Source of the DNA: DATFBY01 sp035253585
GTDB lineage: Bacteria; Gemmatimonadota; Gemmatimonadetes; Gemmatimonadales; Gemmatimonadaceae
Length of the DNA stretch: 46,448 nucleotides
NCBI GenBank assembly: GCA_035253585.1
Contig: DATFBY010000056.1
Coordinates: 1-46,448, forward strand
Reading direction: 5' to 3'
Every line of letters starts with the position of its first letter. Within the stretch, counting starts at the first letter, position 1. Shown here one piece after another: positions 41,216 through 46,448 of the stretch. The notes below the pieces were generated by a model that searched no databases, was not told the origin of the DNA, and saw only the letters and a program-made list of their open reading frames with translations. The position numbers were made by a program, and so were the translations under genes.

Positions 41216-41249
41216 GCCCCGCGTCACTTCGGTAGCGCGGGGCGTTTTG
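41216..41249 (+). terminator. Terminator downstream of tRNA-Gln
   Basis: GCCCCGCG (41216-41223), loop of 12 bases, CGCGGGGC (41236-41243), then GTTTTG. The perfect 8-bp GC stem just behind the tRNA fits factor-independent termination, although the T run is short. Confidence 0.7.
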
Positions 41250-41315
41250 TCGACGGGTATATGAGTGAGTGGGCGGGCGACGCGAAATTCGCCTCCCGCT
41301 CCCCCCCGGTAGCTC

Positions 41316-41627
41316 CTAGCGCGACGCCGGGCCGAGCTCGCGATCCAGCTCCCGCATGGCAGCCTCGTAGTGCGGATCGATCGGGGATGACGGCAGCGCA
41401 CCCATCTCGCTCTTTCTGTCAGACTTCGAAGCTCCGCTGAAAAGACGCGAGATGAGCCGGAAGGCTGTCCAACCGACGAGAGCAAACACGGCGAGCTTGA
41501 GCGCGAACACGGCGACGCCAACCAACGCACCGAGAACCCCGAGCGCGGTCGCCAACACAATGATCGAGACCGGAACCGCGACCAGCAGCGCGAGCAAAAC
41601 TTTTAGCAACGTCCAGATCGCTCTCAT
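41316..41627 (-). CDS. Small membrane protein
   Basis: 103 aa from the ATG at 41627, with GGAG eight bases upstream; the frame opening at 41660 has no better site. Residues ~5-60 hold two hydrophobic helices rich in Ala/Val/Leu (LLKVLLALLVAVPVSIIVLA and LGALVGVAVFALKLAVFALV). The soluble C-terminal part (~67-103) ends DPHYEAAMRELDRELG. Inner-membrane; no family recognised. Confidence 0.72.
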   Translation of the reverse strand: MRAIWTLLKVLLALLVAVPVSIIVLATALGVLGALVGVAVFALKLAVFALVGWTAFRLISRLFSGASKSDRKSEMGALPSSPIDPHYEAAMRELDRELGPASR

Positions 41628-41762
41628 CTTTACTCTCCGCTCGTGGCGTAGATGACCCATTAATCACTACGCAAAACCAGGCGGCGGGATTCAAGATCGG
41701 CCCCAGGAGCGGCGATCATTGGACAATGTCGTCTGGCGCCGGTCCGAATCGCCCACGTGAGC

Positions 41763-41993
41763 TCACAACGTGAGAAGCAGCACGAGCAACGCGATCATGA
41801 CGACAGCAGCCACCGAGCAAGGCCACCAGCCGAGGAGCGTCTCCGCCAGGGCGCGAAACGCGCTCCGTGCGTCGCCCGCACGAAGCGGATGCCAGAAGCG
41901 CTCGACCAAAACGTCGTCGATCGCCGTAATGAACCAGTAGGCGGCGTTCCGGAGACGACGCCCGTAGGTGAGGCGCTGCGTTTGGCCGTTCAT
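41763..41993 (-). CDS. Small membrane protein
   Basis: 76 aa; GAGG seven bases before the ATG at 41993. Soluble N-terminal region (RLRNAAYWFITAIDDVLVERF) and a C-terminal membrane helix (CSVAAVVMIALLVLLLTL) that runs to the end. Function unknown; sits between the small gene at 41316 and the glycosyltransferase gene. Confidence 0.55.
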   Translation of the reverse strand: MNGQTQRLTYGRRLRNAAYWFITAIDDVLVERFWHPLRAGDARSAFRALAETLLGWWPCSVAAVVMIALLVLLLTL

Positions 41994-42081
41994 GTTCAGG
42001 CCTCATTCGAGCAAGCCGCGCGCCTGGATTGAAGGGCCAAGCGGCGCCCTGGCACTTCACGTGCGCCTGTGAGCATTCGCA

Positions 42082-43200
42082 ATGCACGGTCTACGTATAG
42101 GCATCGTGACGGAGTACTACTACCCTCACGTCGGGGGTATTTGCGAGCACGTGCACTATTTCGCACGTGAAGCGCGGCTCCGCGGGCACCACGTCGACAT
42201 CATCACCGGCCGCATTCCCGGTGCGGAGCCGATGCCGGACGTCATCCCTGTTGGCGAGAGCATCCCCGTGATGGCGAACGGGTCGATGTGCCGGTTCACC
42301 GGGGGGCGCGGCTTGAGGAGCACGCTTCGCTCTCTCTTCCGGCAGCAGAATTACGACGTGCTGCATGCGCACGCGCCGCTCGCCCCGTCGCTGCCAATGA
42401 TTGCAATCCAGGAGGCGAGGTGCCCGGTGGTCGGCACCTTCCACGCTTATCACGACTGGGCGATCAGCTACATCCTGGGGCGTCGCTACTTCCAGCAGCT
42501 GTTCGACCGCATCGATGCCGCGATCGCGGTATCGGCGGCCGCGCGGGATGCGGTGGCGAAGTACTTTCGCGGGGAGTGGACGATCATTCCGAATGGCGTC
42601 GACACCGATTTCTTCACGCCGACAGTTCCTCCGTCACCCGCGGTGCCTGACGACTTGCCGGTGATCCTCTTCGTTGGTCGCTTCGATCCGCGAAATGGGC
42701 TTGGCGCACTGATCGAGGCATTCAAGAAATTGCGATCGACGGGTCGTCAGGCGCGGCTCTTCATTGTGGGTGATGGCCCGCGTCGCGAACGGTATCGACG
42801 CCTGGCCGCCGGAGATCCGTTGGTGCACTTCGCGGGCGCGGTTCCGGACGGGCTTCCCGCGTATTACAACGCGGCGACAATCTACGCGTGTCCAGCGACC
42901 AGGGGATCGTTCGGCATCACGCTGCTCGAGGCCATGGCGTGCGGCACGCCAGTCGTGTGCTACGACACGCCGGGATTCCGAACACTGGTGCGGCACGAGC
43001 AACAGGCGCTGCTCACTCCGCCTGACGACATCGACGCGCTGGCCCGCGCTCTGGCGCGGCTACTAGACGACGAGGCGTTGCGCCGGCGTCTCGGCAGCGC
43101 GGGCGTACGTCACGCGGCCAGCTTTGCTTGGCCGCGCGTGGCCGAGCAGGTGCTCGACGTGTACGCCCGTCTGACGGGCGCGGCGTCACTGGCGGCCTGA
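42082..43200 (+). CDS. Glycosyltransferase family 4 protein
   Basis: 372 aa. GT-B fold of the GT4 type: N-terminal half starts RIGIVTEYYYPHVGGICEHV (nucleotide-independent acceptor side); the C-terminal half has NGVDTDFFTP, PVILFVGRFDPRNGLGALIEA, FIVGDGPRRERY, and the donor-site EX7E region GSFGITLLEAMACGTPVVCYD. Transfers a sugar from a nucleotide donor to a lipid or glycan; PimB-like mannosyltransferases are a close type, but substrate is not known. Coupled by five bases to the next, flippase-like gene, suggesting a cell-surface glycolipid pathway (inference). Confidence 0.9.
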   Translation: MHGLRIGIVTEYYYPHVGGICEHVHYFAREARLRGHHVDIITGRIPGAEPMPDVIPVGESIPVMANGSMCRFTGGRGLRSTLRSLFRQQNYDVLHAHAPLAPSLPMIAIQEARCPVVGTFHAYHDWAISYILGRRYFQQLFDRIDAAIAVSAAARDAVAKYFRGEWTIIPNGVDTDFFTPTVPPSPAVPDDLPVILFVGRFDPRNGLGALIEAFKKLRSTGRQARLFIVGDGPRRERYRRLAAGDPLVHFAGAVPDGLPAYYNAATIYACPATRGSFGITLLEAMACGTPVVCYDTPGFRTLVRHEQQALLTPPDDIDALARALARLLDDEALRRRLGSAGVRHAASFAWPRVAEQVLDVYARLTGAASLAA

Positions 43201-43205
43201 GGGGG

Positions 43206-44198
43206 ATGTCGCGCCGCGCGAGAATCGTCCGCGCCGCCGTGTTCGTTGGAACGGTGGCGCTGCTAATCGTCTTCGCGCGAATGGTGGAGTGGGCCGAGAC
43301 GTGGCAGGCGATCCGTCGCGCGTCGATGACGCTTCTGCTCGCGGCGGCCGTCGTCAACCTCCTCTCGTTAGGCACGCGCGCCGCGCGATGGTGGGTCTTC
43401 TTGCGGCCCATCGGGGTGCGCTCCTACTGGAGCGCGCTGCGCGGCGCCATCGCCGGCTCGGGGCTGAACAACCTGATCCCGATGAGCGCCGGCGAAGCGG
43501 CCCGCGCGATGCTGGTCGCGCAGCGATCCGGCGTATCGCGCTCGCGCGTGGTGGCGACGGTCGCTCTCGATCGTTTGGTCGAAATTGCCTCGTACGTCTC
43601 GTTGCTCGTCGCTGTACCGCTCGTGACCGTGCTCCCGGGACCGATCATGCGATGGGGTGCGAGCGCGAAGATGGTTCTGGTGTCGTTGCTGGCGCTGGTC
43701 GTCGTTCTGGCATGGATCGCGGTGCAGCGCCGCCGACGGGGTGCGCCGGTTGTCGAGCTCGGGCAGTCGCGCATTCGGGCGGCCATCTCGCGCTTCACGT
43801 CGAGCCTCACCGAGCTGCCCACGCCGGGACGCCTAACGATGGCGTTCGGTATTTCCATGCTTTCCTGGATTGGGCAGCTAGCCGTCTATCACCTGACGGC
43901 GCGTGCGGCCGGGGTCGCGGTACCCGTCCTGGCGAGCGTCGCGGCGATGGTGGCGGTGAACGTCGCCTTTCTGGTGCAGCTCACGCCCGGGAACGTGGGA
44001 ATCTTTCAGGTGATCTACGCGATGACGATGGCGGCCTTTGGGGTAGGGCGAGACGTGAGCGTGGCGGTGGCGCTGCTGATACAGGCGCTCCAGATCATAC
44101 CGGTAACCGCGCTGGCGCTGGTGATCGCCCCCAGGATGGCGCTCCGGCGGGACGACAGACGCGATCTCGCCGCCGCCAGTCGCGGTTTCGGCGACTAG
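43206..44198 (+). CDS. YbhN/LPG-synthase-TM family membrane protein
   Basis: 330 aa from the ATG at 43206, after GAGGGGG. Seven to eight membrane helices, starting near residues 8-26 (VRAAVFVGTVALLIVFA) and ending near 285-310. Family phrases: GSGLNNLIPMSAGEAARAML, RVVATVALDRLVEI, and VQLTPGNVGIFQVIYAMTMA. This UPF0104/LPG-synthase-like core is the membrane part of aminoacyl-phosphatidylglycerol synthases and of glycolipid transporters. Five bases after the glycosyltransferase, so probably acts on the same lipid. Confidence 0.88.
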   Translation: MSRRARIVRAAVFVGTVALLIVFARMVEWAETWQAIRRASMTLLLAAAVVNLLSLGTRAARWWVFLRPIGVRSYWSALRGAIAGSGLNNLIPMSAGEAARAMLVAQRSGVSRSRVVATVALDRLVEIASYVSLLVAVPLVTVLPGPIMRWGASAKMVLVSLLALVVVLAWIAVQRRRRGAPVVELGQSRIRAAISRFTSSLTELPTPGRLTMAFGISMLSWIGQLAVYHLTARAAGVAVPVLASVAAMVAVNVAFLVQLTPGNVGIFQVIYAMTMAAFGVGRDVSVAVALLIQALQIIPVTALALVIAPRMALRRDDRRDLAAASRGFGD

Positions 44199-44209
44199 AG
44201 AGATCGTAC

Positions 44210-44257
44210 TTGCGCGCGGGACGGCCGCGCGCTATACTGAACCATATGGTTCAGTAT
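44210..44257 (+). promoter_or_regulatory. arsR-type promoter and palindromic operator
   Basis: TTGCGC (44210-44215), 17 bases, TATACT (44233-44238). A perfect 24-bp palindrome at 44234-44257, with core ACTGAACCATATGGTTCAGT, overlaps the -10, the predicted start point and the ATG (44246) itself. Autorepression is the obvious reading. Confidence 0.82.
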
Positions 44258-44584
44258 TCACCGCGCATGAACAGGGCGTTCGCAGCCATCTCGGATCCCA
44301 CGCGGCGCGGCATCCTCGACCGGCTAGGCCGTGGGGACGCGAGTATTACCGACCTCGCCGGGCTCTTCGACATGACCCTGACGGGCATGAAGAAGCACGT
44401 GCACGTGCTCGAGGAGGCAGGCCTGGTCACCACCCAGAAGGTCGGCCGAGTGCGTACATGCGCGCTGGGCCCGCACCGGCTCGATGCTGAGACGGCGTGG
44501 ATGGAGAGCTACCGAGACATGGTGATCGCCCGCTTCAACCGACTCGAGGGGTTCCTCGAGCGAACCAAAGGAGACGCAACATGA
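44246..44584 (+). CDS. ArsR-family transcriptional regulator
   Basis: 112 aa from the ATG at 44246, seven bases after the -10 box, hence probably leaderless; an in-frame ATG at 44267 is a weaker choice. Winged-helix signature: NRAFAAISDPTRRGILDRLG, ASITDLAGLFDMTLTGMKKHVHVLEEAGLV, VGRVRTCALG. No metal-binding Cys motif is seen, so it is likely a non-metal member. Its stop overlaps the SRPBCC gene start (ATGA), the standard ArsR-SRPBCC pair. A longer frame that fuses it to the membrane protein gene is a shadow. Confidence 0.92.
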   Translation: MVQYSPRMNRAFAAISDPTRRGILDRLGRGDASITDLAGLFDMTLTGMKKHVHVLEEAGLVTTQKVGRVRTCALGPHRLDAETAWMESYRDMVIARFNRLEGFLERTKGDAT

Positions 44585-45069
44585 CCGCGGCAGCCAAATC
44601 CTCCCGAGCGGCGATAGTCACCACTCCGTCCGATCGGGAGATTCGCATCGAGCGCGTTTTCGAAGCCCCGCGCGACCGGGTGTGGCGCGCGTTTACCGAG
44701 CGGGAGTTGGTGGCGCAGTGGTGGGGGCGAGGCAATAAACTGGTGATCGAGCGGCTGGAGGTCGAGCGGGGCGGTCACTGGCGATTCGTCGAGCACAGCG
44801 ACGAGGGCGTGCACGGGTTCGAAGGGCGCTATCGCGAAGTGACGCCCCAGTCGAAGATCGTGCAGACCTTCGAATGGGATGGCATGCCCGCGTACGTGGT
44901 GCTCGAAACGATTGAGTTCCACGACCTGGGCGACGGTCGCACGAAGGTCGTGAACGTCTCGCTCTTCTTCACGAGCGAGGAGCGCGACGGAATGCTCCAG
45001 TCCGGAATGGAGCAGGGACTGAACGAGAGTTATGAGGCGTTGGATCGACTCTTGGAGAGAACGAAGTAA
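44581..45069 (+). CDS. SRPBCC/AHSA1-family protein
   Basis: 162 aa from the ATG at 44581, overlapping the regulator stop. START-like hydrophobic-cavity fold: IRIERVFEAPRDRVWRAFTE, LVAQWWGRGNKL, HEFEGRYREVTP-type region (VHGFEGRYREVTP) and TSEERDGMLQSGMEQGLNESY helix near the end. Such proteins, paired with ArsR regulators, are thought to bind small hydrophobic ligands. An N-terminal frame extension to 44497 is inside the ArsR gene and rejected. Confidence 0.9.
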   Translation: MTAAAKSSRAAIVTTPSDREIRIERVFEAPRDRVWRAFTERELVAQWWGRGNKLVIERLEVERGGHWRFVEHSDEGVHGFEGRYREVTPQSKIVQTFEWDGMPAYVVLETIEFHDLGDGRTKVVNVSLFFTSEERDGMLQSGMEQGLNESYEALDRLLERTK

Positions 45070-45075
45070 CAGAAC

Positions 45076-45176
45076 AACAGCGGCATGGCATCCGGCATGA
45101 GGCATCCGGGTCTTCGGCGGAGAGTCTCAGTCGCCGAGACCCTGATGCCCCATGCCGGATGCCGCATGCCGCTGTT
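45076..45176. repeat. Heptamer-arm inverted repeat element 7 (GGCATNN type)
   Basis: Left arm from 45076 (AACAGCGGCATGGCATCCGG then CATGAGGCATCCGGG), right arm to 45176 as the matching complement with a few mismatches and one bulge. Units read GGCATCC, GGCATGA and GGCATGG-like, so the heptamer itself varies inside the arm. The stem goes on into GGTCTTCGGCG/CGCCGAGACC with CGGAGA in the loop. Six bases behind the SRPBCC stop. Confidence 0.85.
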
Positions 45177-45270
45177 CAAAGGCTCTAATGCCTGTTGGCC
45201 TGTTCGCCGTCGCATGGTGCTTGCTTCACCATTCCCCTGTTGACCTTCATTCAGCGGGGGCTAAAGCAGG

Positions 45271-45510
45271 ATGTTGAGACGTCGTTCGGTGACGGGAAGT
45301 GACGGGACGATCTGGCAGTCGGTAAGGCAGGAGGAGCTACAGCCCGCGGGCGGCGAAAGAGAGGCCGGCGAGGCAGAGCAGGTGCGCGTGACGTTCCAGG
45401 GCGGAGCGCGGGAGGTAGAGATAGTTCTCCCGCACAATTGGATCGATCAATCGACCTGGCCGGACTGGGTGATCGTCGGCGAGATCGAGCGGGAGACTAG
45501 CCCGAAATAG
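45271..45510 (+). CDS. Small uncharacterised protein
   Basis: 79 aa. AGCAGG adjoins the ATG at 45271, closer than ideal. Residues ~10-40 are polar and acidic (QEELQPAGGEREAGEAEQ), the end is beta-like (VRVTFQGGAREVEIVLPHNW, then WPDWVIVGEIERE). No signal or membrane segment, no family recognised. Coding-like composition supports it. Confidence 0.5.
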   Translation: MLRRRSVTGSDGTIWQSVRQEELQPAGGEREAGEAEQVRVTFQGGAREVEIVLPHNWIDQSTWPDWVIVGEIERETSPK

Positions 45511-45516
45511 CGCGTG

Positions 45517-45696
45517 CTAGGATCGGTAGAGCACGCAGAGCTGTAGCCCGCCGATGAGCAGCAGCGCGTAGAAAAGAACGCGCAGCAAGCGCTTCCGCGT
45601 GCCACGCCAGCGCGCGGCTGTCACCTCCGGCGCGTACGGGTCGGCGATGGCTCGGAAGCTCTCAGGAGTGATGGAGCGTGTGGACGGGCGATGCAT
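45517..45696 (-). CDS. Small single-pass membrane protein (59 aa)
   Basis: A minus-strand frame from the ATG at 45696 to TAG at 45519-45517. The basic N-terminal half (TAARWRGTRKRLLRVLF) leads into one C-terminal membrane helix (VLFYALLLIGGLQLCVL). Begins without a clear ribosome site. Convergent with the 45271 gene, stops seven bases apart. Role unknown; I rate it likely real because of the clean helix and high-GC codon bias. Confidence 0.5.
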   Translation of the reverse strand: MHRPSTRSITPESFRAIADPYAPEVTAARWRGTRKRLLRVLFYALLLIGGLQLCVLYRS

Positions 45697-45796
45697 TGGT
45701 CAAAGATCACAGCACTCCCGCCCGAGCCGTCACACCCCGGCGTCCTACTCCATTACGGAGTGAGGGTTTTCGACCGCGGCGTGATAGCGACCCTGG

Positions 45797-46072
45797 CTAA
45801 TCAGCGCGGTGTGGAGCGCGATAGAAGGTCCGGCTCCGTAGCAACACGACCGACTCGGCTTCGACCTCGGTCGTGATCAACAGCGTCAATCCGAAATTCC
45901 GCAGCCGCCGGCGCGTATCTAGAACGGCGGAGACGCTGTCCTCAGCGAACCACGATGGATGTGCGAGCACCGCGTCGCCCAGAAACGTCGCCGCCGTCTC
46001 GCCGCGCACGAGCGCGTCCAGCAGTCGGTCGACTGACGGAAAACGCTCCTCGTCGCACGGAACGTCACGCAT
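45797..46072 (-). CDS. Small uncharacterised protein
   Basis: 91 aa from the ATG at 46072, with GAGG five bases upstream (GAGGTGAAG); a GTG two codons earlier is the other choice. Mixed alpha/beta sequence (FPSVDRLLDALVRGETAATF; LRNFGLTLLITTEVEAESVVLL). No membrane segment. No family recognised. Possibly related to the neighbour at 46204 as a run of small genes, but no sequence likeness is evident. Confidence 0.6.
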   Translation of the reverse strand: MRDVPCDEERFPSVDRLLDALVRGETAATFLGDAVLAHPSWFAEDSVSAVLDTRRRLRNFGLTLLITTEVEAESVVLLRSRTFYRAPHRAD

Positions 46073-46203
46073 CTTCACCTCGGGGGAGGAGTCCGCGTCA
46101 ATCCATCGTCACGGACAGTTGAATAGATGCAGTGACTCCGCTCGAAGCACCGTCACGTCCCGGCGTTAGGTCGTCACGGCGCCGCGCCGACCCCCTGGGC
46201 AGC

Positions 46204-46448
46204 TCAGTCGCTCTCGAGGCCGTAGTACGAGTCGATGGACCAGACGATGACGCGGTCGGTGACCACTCGGCGAAACCAGTCGCCGAGTTGCGCCAGATCC
46301 GGAGAGCGCATGAGCTCTTTTAGCGAGATGACGAGGCGCTCGGGTGGAAGGCCGATCGATCGCGCGGCCAGTCCATATTCGCGAGCCGCCTGTCGGATGG
46401 TGGGGTCAGTGAACGACCGTTCCTGATGGGACCTTCCGAGCACCGAGA
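46204..46448 (-). CDS. Small uncharacterised protein (start at or beyond window edge)
   Basis: 79 residues from a possible ATG at 46443, but the frame stays open to the window end, so the true start may be outside. Helical and mixed sequence (DPTIRQAAREYGLAARSIGLPPERLVISLK; LAQLGDWFRRVVTDRVIVWSIDSYYGL). Composition is coding-like. No family recognised. Confidence 0.58.
   Translation of the reverse strand, partial: SVLGRSHQERSFTDPTIRQAAREYGLAARSIGLPPERLVISLKELMRSPDLAQLGDWFRRVVTDRVIVWSIDSYYGLESD

Noticed and set aside
43289..44584. A frame that fuses an out-of-frame part of the flippase-like gene to the ArsR regulator
   Set aside because: Its first 300 codons are a shadow of the membrane protein; a promoter and operator precede the regulator's own ATG at 44246.
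1..46448. CRISPR array or telomere-like repeat (TTAGGC is known as a telomere repeat in some animals)
   Set aside because: Heptamer arrays have no spacers and are paired with inverted arms, and GTTAGGC words are single and dispersed, so neither reading fits.

Overview
The window is a high-GC, gene-dense bacterial chromosome segment with two tRNA genes and no rRNA, phage or insertion sequence. Gene content suggests a soil-type Gemmatimonadota (or, less likely, Acidobacteriota) genome: large FtsX/MacB-like orphan permeases of the ADOP kind (one behind a PadR regulator), a Ser/Thr kinase fused to tetratricopeptide-like repeats, Ku/LigD end joining, and several paralogous secreted fibronectin-type proteins. 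The phylum call is inference.

Layout. 1-1989: two minus-strand paralogous secreted FN3 proteins (one cut by the window edge) and a small lipoprotein. 2106-4664: TM2 protein, unknown membrane protein and M20 peptidase in one operon. 4726-6794: a self-regulated TetR gene with an alpha/beta hydrolase, facing a META-domain lipoprotein. 6916-8946: a secreted FN3/IPT protein. 9051-12148: padR plus ADOP permease. 12362-15216: kinase-repeat protein and a DinB-like protein. 15327-18360: an unrecognised three-gene operon (secreted protein, protein with a histone-like basic tail, AraC-type regulator), running into a second ADOP gene. 20970-28852: a DNA-repair block with a UvrD-type helicase carrying an inserted DnaQ-like exonuclease, then Ku-DUF72 divergent from LigD. 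28885-32819: secreted proteins, a lipoprotein, a hotdog thioesterase and small proteins. 32924-38619: RNase Z, threonine dehydratase, another FN3 protein, a group II decarboxylase and the 3' remnant of a photolyase gene. 38651-41249: tRNA-Ala, citrate synthase, a receiver-like protein and tRNA-Gln. 41316-46448: small membrane proteins, a glycosyltransferase plus flippase-like membrane protein, an ArsR-SRPBCC pair and several tiny genes.

The most unusual signals are not genes. First, seven ~100-bp intergenic elements are built from arms of tandem heptamers and their exact reverse complement (GGGAAGC, GGGACTC, GAGATTC or GGCATNN type). The heptamer changes between copies but the two arms of each copy always match. 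Five share a loop core, GGTACTCGTTAGGTGTGCC or part of it. They sit 0-7 nt behind stop codons, often between convergent genes, and three element arms lead straight into a -10 box and start codon. Second, the short word GTTAGGC (commonly TCGTTAGGC) occurs about 35 times in both orientations and in several reading frames, far above composition expectation. The word, as GTTAGGT, also lies in the loop of the repeat elements, so the two may be linked. Many genes here also look leaderless, with a -10 box 6-8 nt before the start codon.
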